From the NCBI GenBank assembly GCA_964019415.1, contig OZ025887.1:1-64000 (forward strand): DNA of 64,000 bases. The letters are read 5' to 3'. The position numbers and the translations under genes are program-made. Position 1 is the stretch's first letter; each line of letters begins with the position of its first letter. The notes below the pieces were generated by a model. It saw nothing but the letters and a program-made list of their open reading frames with translations. It had not been told where the DNA came from and made no database searches. This document shows, piece after piece, positions 31,591 to 45,000 of the stretch. Source of the DNA: Ianthella basta. Taxonomy: Eukaryota; Porifera; Demospongiae; Verongiida; Ianthellidae.

Positions 31591-34500
31591 CTGATTGCAA
31601 GATGAGGCAAGATGAGACAAGATGAAGCAAGACGAGACAATATGAGGAGAAATTAGGCAAAATGAAGCAAGATGAGGAAAGAGGAGACAAGATGCGGCAA
31701 GATGAGACAAGATGAAGTGAGACGAGACAAGATGTGGCAAGATGAGGCAAGATGAGGTAAGATTTGGCAAGATGAGAAAAGATTTGGCAAGATGAGGATA
31801 GATGAGAAGTGACGAGGAAAGATTTGGCAAGATGAGACAAGATGAGGCAAGATCAGGATAGATTTGGAAAAATGAGGCAAGATCAGGGAAGATGAGACAA
31901 TATGAAGCAAGATGGAACAAGATGAGGCAAGATGAGGCAAGATGAGGCAAGATGAGGCAAGATGAGGCAAGATGAGGCAAGATGAGGCAAGATGAGGCAA
32001 GATGAGGCAAGATTAGAGAAGATGAGACAATATGAAGCAAGACGAGACAAGATGAGGCAAGATGAGGCAAGATGAGGCAAGATGAGGCAAGATGAGACAA
32101 GATTAGGCAAGATGAGAAAAGATAATGAAAGATTTTGCAAGATGAGACAAGATTTGGCAAGATGAGACAAGATGATGCATGATGAGGCAAGATGAGACAA
32201 GACGAGACAAGATGCAGCAAGATGAGACAAGATGAGGCAAGACAAGACAAGATGAGGCAATATGAGGCAAGATGAGGTAAGATGAAGCCAGATGAGAGAA
32301 GATGAGGCAAGATGAGGCAAGATAAGGAAAAATGAGGCAAGATGTGGCAAGATGAGACAAGACGAGGCAAGACGAGACAAGATGAGGCAAGCTGAGGCCA
32401 GATGAGATAAGATGGTGCATGACAAGACAATATGAGGCACGATGAGGCAAATTGAGAATAGATGAAGCAAGACGAGACAAGATAAGGCAAGATGAGACAA
32501 GGTATGACAAGATGAGGCAAGATGAGGCAAGATGAAGCAAGATGAGACAAGATGAGACAAGATAAGGTAAGATGAGACGAGATGAAATAAGACAAGACAA
32601 GATGAGGCAAGATTAGGAAAGATGAGACAAGATGAGGTAAGATGAGGAAAGATTTGGCAAGATGAGGCAAGATGATGAAAGATTTGGCAAGATGAGACAA
32701 GATGTAGCGAGACAAGACAAGATGAGGCAAGATGAGACAAGACGAGGCAAGATGAGACAGCACGAGACAAGATGAGGCAAGATGAGGCAAGACGAGACAA
32801 GATGAGGCAAGATATAGCAAGATGAGGCAAGATGAGGCAAGATATAGCAAGATGAAGCAAGATGAGGTAAGATGAGGAAAGATATAGCAAATTGAAGCAA
32901 GATCAAGAAAGATGAGGCAAGATGAGAAAAGATATAGCAAAATGTAGGAAGATGAGGCAAGATAAGGCAAGATGAGGAAAGATGAGACGAGATAAAGCAA
33001 GATGAAGAAAGATTAGGCAAGATATAGCAAGATGAGGCAAGATGAGGCAAGATACTGCAAGATGAGGCAAGAAATAGCAAAAAGAAGCAAGATGAGGCAA
33101 GATATTGCAAGATGAGGCAAGAAATAGCAAGATGAGGCAAGATGAGGCAAGATACTGCAAGATGAGGCAAGAAATAGCAAGATAAAGCAAGATGAGGCAA
33201 GATATTGAAAGATGAGGCAAGATGAGGCAAGATGAGGCAAGATGAGGCAAGATATTGCAAGATGAGGCAAGATATAGCAAGAAGAAGCAAGATGAGGCAA
33301 GATATTGCAAGATGAGGCAAGATATAGCAAGAAGAAGCAAGATGAGGCAAGATATAGCATAGCAAGATTAAGCAAGATGAGGCAAGATGAGGCAAGAAAT
33401 AGCAAGATGAGGCAAGATGAGGCAAGATATTGCAAGATGACGCACGATATAGCAAGAAGAAGCAAGATGTGGCAAGATATTGCAAGATGAGGCAAGAAAT
33501 AGCAAGATGAGGCAAGAAGAGGCAAGATATTGCAATATGGGGCAAGTTGAGGCAAGATATAGCAAGATGAGGCAAGATGAGGTAAGATGAGGCAAGAAAT
33601 AGCAAGATGAGGCAAGATAAAGCAAGAAATAGCAAGATGAGGCAAGATGAGGCAAGATATTGCAATATGAGGCAAGAAACAGCAAGATGAAGCAAAATGA
33701 GTCAAGATATTGCAAGATGAGGCAGGAAATAGAAAGATGAAAGAAGATGAGGCTAGATATAGCAAGATTAAGCAAGATGAGGGAAGATGAGGCAAGATAT
33801 AGCATGATGAAGCAAAATGAGGCAAGATGAGGCAAGATATAGCAAGATGAGGCAAGATATAGCAACATGAGGCAAGATATTGAAAGATGAGGCAAGAAAT
33901 AGCGCGATGAGGCATGATGAGGCAAGATTAGGTAAGATGAGGCAAGATATAGCAAGATTAAGCAAGATGAGGCTAGATGAGGCAAGAAATAGCAAGATGA
34001 GGCAAGATGAGGCAAGATATTGCTAGATGAGGTAAGATATAGCAAGAAGAAGCAAGATGAGGCAAGATATAGCAAGATTAAGCAAGATGACACCAGATGA
34101 GGCAAGAAATAGCAAAATGAGGCAAGATGAGGCAAAATATTGCAAGATTAAGCAAGATGAGGCAAGATGAGGCAAGAAATAGCAAGATGAGGCAAGATGA
34201 GGCTAGATATTGCAAGATGACGCACGATATAGAAAGAAGAAGCAAGATGTGGCAAGATATTGCAAGATGAGGCAAGAAATAGCAAGATAAGGCAAGATGA
34301 GGCAAGATATTGCAAGATGAGGCAAGATATAGCAAGAAGAGGTTAGACGAGGCAAGATATAGCAAGAAGAAGCAAGATGAGGTAAGAAATAGTAAGATGA
34401 GGCAAGATGAGGCAAGATATTGCAAGATGAGGCAAGATATAGCAAGACGAAGCAAGATGAGGAAAGAAATAACAAGATGAGGCAAGATGAGGCAAGATAT

Positions 34501-37500
34501 TGAAAGATGAGGCAAGAAATAGCAAGATATTTCTAGATGAGGCAAGATATAGCAAGATGAGGCAAGATATTGCAAGATGCGACAAGAAATAGCGAGATGC
34601 GGCAAGATGAGGCAAGATATAGCAAGATGAGGCAAGATGAGGCAAGATGAGGCAAGATATTGCAAGATGAGGCAAGATATAGCAAGAAGCAAGATGAGGT
34701 AAGAAATAGCAAGATGAGGCAAGATGAGGCAAGATATTGCTAGATGAGGCAAGATATAGCAAGAAGAAGCAAGATGAGGCAAGAAACAGCAAGATGAGGC
34801 AACATGAGGCAAGAAATAGCAAGATGAGGAAGATAAGGCAAGATATTGCAAGATGAGGCAAGATATAGCAAGATTAAGCAAGATGACACCAGATGAGGCA
34901 AGAAATAGCAAGAAGAAGCAAGATGAGGCAAGATATAGCAAGATTAAGCAAGATGACACCAGATGAGGCAAGAAATAGCAAGATGAGGCAAGATGAGGCA
35001 AGATATTGCAAGATTAAGCAAGATGAGGCAAGATGAGGCAAGAAATAGCAAGATGAGGCAAGATGAGGCAAGATATTGCAAGATGACGCACGATATAGCA
35101 AGAAGAAACAAGATGTGGCAAGATATTGCAAGATGAGGCAAGAAATTGCAAGATGAGGCAAGATGAGGCAAGAAATTGCAAGATGAGGCAAGATATAGCA
35201 AGAAGAGGCAAGATGAGGGAAGATATAGCAAGAAGAAGCAAGATGAGGAAAGAAATAGCAAGATGAGGCAAGATGAGGCAAGATATTGAAAGATGAGGAA
35301 AGAAATAGCAAGATATTTAAAGATGAGGCAAGAAATAGCAAGATGAGGCAAGATGAGGCAAGATATTGCTAGATGAGGCAATATATAGCAAGAAGAAGCA
35401 AGATGAGGCAAGAAATAGCAAGATGAGGCAACATGAGGCAAGGAATAGCAAGATGAGGAAGATAAGGCAAGATATTGCAAGATGAGGCAAGAAGTAGCAA
35501 GATGAGGCAAGATGAGGCAAAATATTGCAAGATGAGGCAAGAAATAGCAAGATGAGGTAAGATGAGGCAAGATACTGCAAAATGAGGCAAGATATAGCAA
35601 GAAGAAGCAAGATGAGGCAAGATGAGGCAAGATATTGCAAGATGAGGCAAGATATAGCAAGAAGTAAGATGAGGCAAGAAATAGCAAGATGAGGCAAGAT
35701 GAGGCATGATATTGCTAGATGAGGCAAGAAACAGCAAGAAGAAGCAAGATGAGGCAAGAAATAGCAAGATGAGGAAAGATGAGGCAAGATATTGCAAGAT
35801 AAGGAAGACATAGCAAGAGGAAGCAAGATGAGGCAAGATATTGCAAGATGAGGCAAGAAATAGCAAGATGAGGCAAGATGAGGCAAGATATTGCAAGATG
35901 AGGCAAGATATAGCAAGAAGAAGCAAGATGAAGCAAGATATAGCAAGAAGAAGCAAGATGAGGCAAGAAATAGCAAGATGAGGCAAGATGAGGCAAGATA
36001 TTGCAAGATGAGGCAAGATATAGCAAGAAGAAAGATGAGGCAAGAAATAGCAAGATGAGGTAATATGAGGCAAGATATTGCAAGATGAGGCAAGAAATAG
36101 CAAGATGAGGCAAGATGAGGCAAGAAATAGCAAGATGAGGCAAAATGAGTCAAGATATTGCAAGATGAGGCAGGAAATAGAAAGATGAGGCAAGATGAGG
36201 CAAGATATAGCAAGATTAAGCAAGATGAGGGAAGATGAGGCAAGATATAGCATGATGAAGCAAGATGAGGCAAGATGAGGCAAGAAATAGCAAGATGAGG
36301 CAAGATATAGCAAGATGAGGCAAGATATTGCAAGATGAGGCAAGAAATAGCAAGATGAGGCACTATGAGGCAAGATTAGGTAACATGAGGCAAGATATAG
36401 CAAGATGAGGTAAGATGAGGCAAGATACTGCAAAATGAGGCAAGATATAGCAAGAAGAAGCAAGATGAGGCAAGATGAGGCAAGATATTGCAAGATGATG
36501 CAAGATATAGCAAGAAGCAAGATGAGGCAAGAAATAGCAAGATGAGGCAAGATAAGGCAAGATATTGCAAGATGAGGCAAGATATAGCAAGAAGAAGCAA
36601 GATGAGGCAAGAAATAGCAAGATGAGGCAAGATGAGGTAAGATATTGCAAGATGAGTCAAGAAATAGTAAGATATGGCAAGATGAGGCAAGATATTGCAA
36701 GATGAGGCAAGAAATAGCAAGAAGAAGCAAGATGAGGCAAGATATTGCAAGATGAGTCAAGAAATAGTAAGATATGGCAAGATGAGGCAAGATATTGCAA
36801 GATGAGGCAAGATATAGCAAGAAGAATCAAGATGAGGCAAGATATAGCAAGAGGAAGCAAGATGAGGCAAGAAATAGAAAGATATTGCAAGATGAGGCAA
36901 GATATTGAAAGATGAGGCAGGATATAGCAAGAAGCAAGATGAGGCAAGAAATAGCAAGATGAGGCAAGATGAGGCAAGATATTGCAAGATGAGGTAAGAT
37001 ATAGCAAGAAGAAGCAGGATGAGGCAAGAAATAGCAAGATGAGGCCAGATGAGGCAAGAAATTGCAAGATGAGGCAAGAAATAGCAAGATGAGGTAAAAT
37101 GAGTAAAGATATTGCAAGATGAGGCAAGAAATAGCAAGATGAGGCAAGATGAGGCAAGATCTTGCAATATGAGTCAAGATATAGCAAGAAGAAGCAAGAT
37201 GAGGAAAGATGAGGCAAGATATAGCAAGAAGCAAGATGAGGAAGGAATAGCAAGATGAGGCAAGATGAGGCAAGATGAGGCAAGATATTGAAAGATGAGG
37301 CAAGATATAGCAAAAAGAAGCAAGATGAGGCACGAAATAGTAAGATGAGGCAAGATGAGGCAAGAAATAGCAAGATGAGGCAAGATGAGGCAAGATATTG
37401 CAAGATGAGGCAAGAAATAGCAAGATGAGGTAAATGAGTAAAGATATTGCAAGATGAGGCAAGAAATAGCAAAATATTGCAAGATGAGGCAAGATGAGGC

Positions 37501-40500
37501 AAGATATTGCAAGATGAGGCAAGATATAGCAAGAAGCAAGATGAGGCAAGAAATAGCAAGATGAGGCAAGATGAGGCAAGATATTGCAAGATGAGGCAAG
37601 ATATAGCGAGAAGAAGCAAGATGAGGCAAGAAATAGCAAGATGAGGCAAGATGAGGCAAGATGAGGCAAAATATTGCAAGATAAGGAAGACATAGCAAGA
37701 AGAAGCAAGATGAGGCAAGATATTGCAAGATGAGGCAAGATATTGCAAGATGAGGCAAGATATAGCAAGAAGAAGCAAGATGAGGCAAGATATAGCAAGA
37801 AGAAGCAAGATGAGGCAAGAAATGGAAAGATATTGCAAGATGAGGCAGGATATTGCAAGATGAGGCAAGATATAGTTAGAAGCAAGATGAGGCAAGAAAT
37901 AGCAAGATGAGGCAAGATGAGGCAAGATATTGCAAGATGAGGTAAGATATAGCAAGAAGATGCAAGATGAGGCAAGAAATAGCAAGATCAGGCCAGATGA
38001 GGCAATATATTGCAAGATGAGACAAGAAATAGCAAGATGAGGTAAAATGAGTAAAGATATTGCAAGATGAGGCAAGAAATAGCAAGATGAGGCAAAATGA
38101 GTCAAGATATTGCAAGATGAGGCAGGAAATAGAAAGATGAGGCAAGATGAGGCAAGAAATAGAAAGATGAGGCAAGATGAGGCAAGATCTTGCAATATGA
38201 GGCAAGATATAGCAAGGAGAAGCAAGATGAGGAAAGATGAGGCAAGATATAACAAGAAGCAAGATGAGGAAGAAATAGCAAGATGAGGCAAGATGAGGCA
38301 AGATATTGCAAGATGAGGCAAGATTTAGCAAGAAGAAGCAAGATGAGGCAAGAAATAGCAAGATGAGGCAAGATGAGGCAAGAAATAGCAAGATGAGGCA
38401 AGATGAGGCAAGATATTGCAAGATGAGGCAAGAAATAGCAAGATGAGGCAAAATGAGTAAAGATATTTCAAGATGAGGCAAGAAATAGCAAGATGAGGCA
38501 AGATATTGCAAGATGAGGCAAGAAATAGCAAGATGAAGCAAGATGAGGCAAGATATTGCAAAATGAGGCAAAATATAGCAAGAAGAAGCAAGATGAGGCA
38601 AGATGAGGCAAGAAATAGCAAGATGAAGCAAGATGAGGCAAGATATTGCAAAATGAGGCAAGATATAGCAAGATGAGGCAAAATGAGTAAAGATATTTCA
38701 AGATGAGGCAAGAAATAGCAAGATGAGGCAAGAAATAGCAAGATGAAGCAAGATGAGGCAAGATATTGCAAAATGAGGCAAAATATAGCAAGAAGAAGCA
38801 AGATGAGGCAAGATGAGGCAAGAAATAGCAAGATGAAGCAAGATGAGGCAAGATATTGCAAAATGAGGCAAGATATAGCAAGAAGAAGCAAGATGAGGCA
38901 AGATGAGGCAAGATATTGCAAGATGAGGCAAGATATAGCAAGAAGCAAGATGAGGCAAGAAATAGCAAGATGAGGCAAGATATAGCAAGAAGAAGCAAAA
39001 TGAGGCAAGAAATAGCAAGATGATGCAAGATGAGGCAAGAAATAGCAATATGAGGCAAGATATTGCAAAGATGAGGCAAGAAATAGCAAGATGAGGCAAG
39101 ATTAGGTAAGATGAGGCAAGATATAGCAAGATTAAGCAAGATGAGGCAAGATCAGGCAAGAAATAGCAAGATGAAGCAAGATGAGGCAAGATATAGCAAG
39201 ATATAGCAAGATGAGGCAAGATATTGCAAGATGAGGCAAGAAATAGCAAGATATGGCAAGATGAGGCAAGATATTGCAAGATGAGGCAAGATATAGCAAT
39301 AAGAAGCAAGATGAGGCAAGATATAGCAAGAAGAAGCAAGATGAGGCAAGAAATAGCAAGATGAGGCAAGATGAGGCAAGATATTGCAAGATGAGGCAAG
39401 ATATAGCAAGAAGCAAGATGAGGCAAGAAATAGCAAGATGAGGTAAGATGAGGCAAGATACTGCAAGATGAGGCAAGATATAGCAAGAAGAAGCAAGATC
39501 AGGCAAGAAATAGCAAGATGAGGCAAGATGAGGCAAGAAATAGCAAGATGAGGCAAATTGAGTCAAGATATTGCAAGATGAGGCAGGAAATAGAAAGATG
39601 AGGCAAGATGAGGCAAGATATAGCAAGATTAAGCAAGATGAGGCAAGATGAGGCAAGATATAGCATGATGAAGAAAAATGAGGCAAGATGAGGCAAGAAA
39701 TAGCAAGATGAGGCAAGATATGGCAAGATCAGGCAAGATATTGAAAGATGAGGCAAGAAATAGCAAGATGAGGCAAGATGAGTCAAGATATTGCAAGATG
39801 AGGCAAGAAATAGCAAGATGAGGCAAGATGAGGCAAGATATAGCATGATGAAGCAAAATGAGGCAAGATGAGGCAAGATATAGCATGATGAAGCAAGATG
39901 AGGCAAGATGAGGCAAGAAATAGCAAGATGAGGCAAGATATAGCAAGATGAGGCAAGATGAGGCAAGATATAGCAAGATGAAGCTAGAAATAGCAAGATG
40001 AGGCAAGATATAGCAAGATGAGGCAAGATATTGAAAGATGAGGCAAGAAATAGGAAGATAAGGCAAGATGAGTCAAGATATTGCAAGATGAGGCAAGAAA
40101 TAGCAAGATGAGGCAAGATGAGGCAAGATATAGCAAGATGAAGCAAGAAATAGCAAGATGAGGCAAGATATAGCAAGATGAGGCAAGATATTGAAAGATG
40201 AGGCAAGAAATAGCAAGATGAGGCAAGATAAGGCAGGATTAAGTAAGATGAGACAAGATATAGCAAGATTAAGCAAGATGAGGCAAGATGAGGCAAAATG
40301 AGTCAAGATATTGCAAGATGAGGACAGAAATAGCAAGATGAGGCAAGATGAGGCAAGATTTAGCAAGATTAAGCAACATGAGGCAAGATGAGACAAGATA
40401 TAGCAAGATGAAGCAAGATGAGGCAAGAAATAGCAAGATGAGGCAAGATATAGCAAGGTGAGGCAACATATTGCAAGATGAGGCAAAAAATAGTAAGATG

Positions 40501-40682
40501 TGGAAGATGATGCAAGATATTGCAAGATGAGGCAAGAAATACCAAGATGAAGCAAGATGAGGCAAGATATAGCAAGATTAAGCAAGATGAGGCAAGATAT
40601 AGCAAGATGAAGCAAGATGAGGCAAGATGAGGCAAGAAATAGCAAGATGAGGCAAGATATAGCAAGATGAGGCAAGATATTG
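31591..40682. repeat. 10-bp satellite, GATGAGGCAA type
   Basis: About 900 monomers of 10 bp. From 31.6 to about 32.8 kb the monomers are mostly GATGAGGCAA, GATGAGACAA and GATTTGGCAA. Further right they mix in an ordered way with GATATAGCAA, GATATTGCAA, GAAATAGCAA and GAAGAAGCAA, giving higher-order units of several monomers. On the minus strand no monomer contains a stop in any frame, so very long hydrophobic frames (LASSCLILPH) arise automatically. Confidence 0.96.
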
Positions 40683-40957
40683 CAAGGTAAGATTAAGCAA
40701 GATTTGGCAAGATATGAAAAAGTAACATTAGGCAAGATTTGGCAAGATATTACATGGTAAGATTTGGCAAGATTCGGCAAGATTTGGCAAGATATGACAA
40801 GGTAAGATTAAGCAAGATTTGGCAAGATATGAAAAAGTAAGATTAGGCAAGATTTGGCAAGATATTACATGGTAAGATTTGGCAAGATTTGGCAAGATTT
40901 GGCAAGATATGACAAGGTAAGATTTGGCAAGATTTGGCAAGATATGACTATATTGTA
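40683..40957 (-). repeat. Inverted patch of the right-hand satellite
   Basis: The sequence AGATTTGGCAAGATATGACA and AGGTAAGATT is the reverse complement of the 35-bp unit that fills 42.06-64 kb. Here it follows the GATGAGGCAA array in the same strand sense, so the orientation of this subtype flips across the Penelope-like insertion. Confidence 0.85.
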
Positions 40958-41020
40958 AGATGAGGCAAGAAATAGCAAGATGTTGTAAGATGAGGCAAGA
41001 AATAGCAAGATGAGGAAGGA

Positions 41021-41823
41021 AGTGGAGAAGGAAGGGAGCTTCCCTTTCTTGACGCCCTGCTCCAGAGGAAAGATGATGGCAACTTGGATGTCACTGTCTA
41101 CAGGAAGCCCACACACACGGACCGGTACCTGGACTTCCGGTCCCACCATCCATCTCACGTCAAAAGAGGGCTGGTCAGATGTCTGTACGACAGAGCAAGG
41201 AGCATCACCACCAAGCAGGAGGACTTACAGAAGGAAGAGTGTCACCTCACCGAGGTGCTGAGACAGAATGGTTACCCCAGTAACTTCATCCGCTCCTCAT
41301 CCATTCCTTCCAGGCGAGATGTGGAGACCACTGAGGAGCCACTGCCGGAGGAGGGACGCAGACCCCCACTGGTGATGCTTCCCTACACAGAAGGAGTCAG
41401 TGAGGACATCAGACGGGTCTGTAGGAAGTTCGGCATGAAGGTTGTCGTCAAGTCTGGACTGTCTCTACGTTCCATGCTAACCAAGGTGAAGGACACACTG
41501 GCGCTGGAGAAGAAGTCCAAGGTGGTGTATCAAGTCCCATGCAGCTGTGGCGAGATCTCCATTGGGGAGACACTGAGAGGCTCGAGACAAGAATGAAAGA
41601 GCACCAGGATGCCTGTCAGAAGGGGACACTGGAGAAGTCAGCCCTTGCAGAACATGCGTGGGAGAACCACCATCCAATCAAATGGGAGGAGACAACAGTG
41701 ATCGACCAAGCCAGGACCTCCAAAGAACTGATGCTCAAGGAGGCAATCCACATCAGGCTGAACCACCCCTCCCTCAACAGGGATGGTGGGCTGGAGCTGC
41801 TGGATGTTGGATGGCCGCCTTGA
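41021..41823 (+). pseudogene. Penelope-like RT / GIY-YIG endonuclease fragment, frameshifted
   Basis: From 41021 the frame reads RELPFLDALLQRKDDG, VYRKPTHTDRYLDFRSHHP and GLVRCLYDRAR, the C-terminal part of Penelope reverse transcriptase. It then reads YQVPCSCGEISIGET, the start of the GIY-YIG nuclease. Near 41573 the frame shifts and the rest continues in another frame: ERLETRMKEHQDAC, AEHAWENHHPI, KEAIHIRLNHPSLNRDGG and a stop at 41823. The second motif reads SIGET where YIGET is usual. Truncated and frameshifted, it is inactive. The family normally reverse-transcribes its RNA at an endonuclease-cut target. Confidence 0.85.
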
Positions 41824-41930
41824 GGAAGGCAATCTCGCAACTTCCAGTGACACCCCTTGATGTGGCTTCCGGTGACAGCGCATGATGAGATGCTAGGCTA
41901 TAAATATGATCCGTGCTCGCGCTAGCCTAT

Positions 41931-41977
41931 CTTCGCCCTGAAGAAGACCAGAGCATCTGGTCGAAACGTCGGCAAGG
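41931..41977 (+). ncRNA. Hammerhead-like motif in Penelope 3' tail
   Basis: Same 47-nt motif as 1238-1284: GCC, CTGAAGA, hairpin GACCAGA/TCTGGTC, GAAAC, GTC, GGC. It matches the order of a minimal hammerhead with a nearly absent stem III. Predicted cleavage would follow GTC at 41970. Its three copies in the window are identical through this core. Confidence 0.5.
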
Positions 41978-42055
41978 CTTTCAACCCTGTTGTGAAGCTG
42001 GTATTAGAGAACCAACCCTTTCTGATGCCTGAGCCAGCTGAGAAGCCCTCACTTC

Positions 42056-45000
42056 ATTCAAATCTTACCTTGTCATATTTTGCCTAATCTTGCCAAATCT
42101 TACCTTGTCATATCTTGCCAAATCTTGCCTGATCTTACCTTGTCATATCTTCCAAATCTTGCATATTCTTACTTTTTCATATCTTGCCAAATCTTGACTA
42201 ATCTTACCTTGTCATATCTCGCCAAATCTTGCCAAATCTTACCTTGTCATATCTTGCCAAATCTTGCCTAATCTCACCTTGTCATATCTTGCCAAATCTT
42301 GCCAAATCTTACCCTGTCATATCTTGCCAAATCTAGCCAAATCTTATCCTGTCATATCTTGCCAAATCTTGTCTAATCTTACTTTTTCATATCTTGCCAA
42401 ATCTTGCTTAATCTTACCTTGTCATATCTTGACAAATCTTGACAAATCTTACCTTGTCATATCTTGCCAAATCTTTCCAATTCTTACCTTGTCATAACTT
42501 ACCAAATCTTGCTTAATCTTACCTTCATATCTTGCCAAATCTTGCCAAATCTTATCTTGTCATATCTTGCCAAATCTTGCCAAATATTACCTTGTCATAT
42601 CTTGCCAAATCTTGCCAAATCTTACCTTGTCATATCTTTCCAAATCTTGCCTAATCTTACCTTGTCATATCTTGCCAAATTTTGCCGAATCTTACCTTGT
42701 CATATCTTACCAAATCTTGCCAAATCTTGCCAAATCTTACCTTGTCATATCTTGCTTAATCTTGCCAAATCTTACCTTCTCATATCTTGCCAAATCTTGC
42801 CTGATCTTACCTTGTCATATCTTGCCAAATCTTGCCAAGTCTTACCTTTAAGTTGTCATATCTTGCCAAATCTTACCTATTCTTCCTTTTCATATCTTGC
42901 CAAATCTTGCTTAATCTTACCTTCTCATATCTTGCCAAATCTTGCCAAATCTTACCTTGTCATATCTTGCCAAATCTTGCCAAATCTTACCTTGTCATAT
43001 CTTGCCAAATCTTGCCTAATCTTACCTTGTCATATCTTGCCAAATCTTGCCTAATCTTACTTTTCATATCTTGCCAAATCTTGCTTAATCTCACCTTGTC
43101 ATATATTGCCAAATCTTGCCAAATATTACCTTGTCATATCTTGCCAAATCTTGCCAAATCTTACCTTGTCATATCTTGCCAAATCTTGACAAATCTTTCC
43201 TTGTCATATCTTGCGAAAGCTTACCTTGTCATATCTTACCAAATCTTCCTTAATCTTACTTTTTCATATCTTGCCAAATCTTGCTTAATCTCACCTTGTC
43301 ATATCTTGCCAAATCTTGCCAAACATTACCTTGTCATATCTTGCCAAATCTTGCTTAATCTTACCTTGTCATATCTTGCCAAATCTTGCCAAATGTTATC
43401 TTCTCATATCTTGCCAAATCTTGCCAAATATTACCTTATCATATCTTGCCAAATCTTGCCAAATCTTACCTTCTCATATCTTGCCAAATCTTGACTAATC
43501 TTACCTTGTCATATATTGCCAAATCTTGCCAAATACTACCTTGTCATATCTTGCTAATTCTTGCCGAATCTTACCTTGTCATGTCTTGCCAAATCTTACC
43601 AAATATTCCCTTGTCATATCTTGCCAAAACTTATCTTGTCATATCTTGCCAAATCTTGCCTAATCTTACCATCATATCTTGCTTAATCTTGCCAAATCTT
43701 AACTTGTGATATCTTGCCAAATCTTGCCTAATCTTACTATTTCATATCTAGCCAAATCTTGCTTAATCTTAACATGTCATGTCTTGCCAAATCTTGCCAA
43801 ATCTTACCTTCAGTTGTCATATCTTGCAAAATCTTGCCTTATCTTACTTTTCATATCTTGCCAAATCTTGCTTAATCTTACCTTGTCATATCATGCCAAA
43901 TCTTACCAAATCTCACCTTGTCATATCTCGCCAAATCTTGACTAATCTTACCTTGCCATATCTTGCCAAATCTTGCCAAATCTTACCTTGTCATATCTTG
44001 CCAAATCTTGCCAAATCTTACCTTGTCATATCTTACCAAATCTTGCTTAATCTTACCTTGTCATATCTTGCCAAATCTTGCCAAATCTTACCTTGTCATA
44101 TCTTACCAAATCTTGCCAAATCTTACCTTGTCACATTTTACCAAATATTGCTTAATCTTACCTTGTCATATCTTGCCAAATCTTACCAAATCTTACCTTG
44201 TCATATCTTGCCAAATCTTGACTAATCTTTCCTTGTCATATCTTGCGAAAGCTTACTTTGTCATATCTTACCAAATCTTCCTTAATCTTACTTTTTCATA
44301 TCTTGCCAAATCTTGCTTAATCTCACCTTGTCATATTTGCCAAATCTTGCCAAACATTACCTTGTCATATCTTGCCAAATCTTGCTTAATCTTACCTTGT
44401 CATATCTTGCCAAATCTTGCCAAATGTTATCTTCTCATATCTTGCCAAATCTTGCCAAATATTAACTTATCATATCTTGCCAAATCTTGCCAAATCTTAC
44501 CTTCTCATATCTTGCCAAATCTTGACTAATCTTACCTTGTCATATCTTGCTTAATCTTGCCAAATACTACCTTGTCATATCTTGCCAAATCTTGCCTAAT
44601 CTTACTATTTCATATCTAGCCAAATGTTGCTTAATCTTAACATGTCATATCTTGCCAAATCTTGCCAAATCTTACCTTCAGTTGTCATATCTTGCAAAAT
44701 CTTGCCTTATCTTACTTTTCATATCTTGCCAAATCTTGCTTAATCTTACCTTGTCATATCATGCCAAATCTTACCAAATCTCACCTTGTCATATCTCGCC
44801 AAATCTTGACTAATCTTACCTTGCCATATCTTGCCAAATCTTGCCAAATCTTACCTTGTCATATCTTGCCAAATCTTGCCAAATCATACCTTGTCATATC
44901 TTACCAAATCTTGCTTAATCTTACCTTGTCATATCTTGCCAAATCTTGCCAAATCTTACCTTGTCATATCTTACCAAATCTTGACAAATCTTACCTTGTC

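Larger units (their letters stand above)
41018..42055 (+). mobile_element. Penelope-like element, 5'-truncated
   Basis: It carries the end of the reverse transcriptase, the GIY-YIG endonuclease and a complete 3' tail. The tail has a TATA box (TATAAATA, 41899-41906) and the hammerhead-like motif (41931-41977), and ends CCCTCACTTCA, as in the insertion at 1081-1361. It lies between GATGAGGCAA satellite on the left and the inverted-sense satellite on the right. Truncation removes most of the reverse transcriptase, so it cannot act on its own. Confidence 0.88.

Noticed and set aside
28975-31840. TGCTGPP-like and PVHPVGG-like proteins, collagen- or mucin-like in look
   Set aside because: The 21-bp unit is a multiple of three, so periodic frames on both strands are automatic. 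Units are interrupted by indels and a LINE insertion, with no gene signals.
31579-40296. Very long minus-strand open frames (up to 554 codons) with hydrophobic LASSCLILPH repeats
   Set aside because: The 10-bp monomer and its variants contain no stop in any minus-strand frame, so all three frames stay open by construction and overlap each other. No start context, splice signal or non-repeat coding sequence is present.
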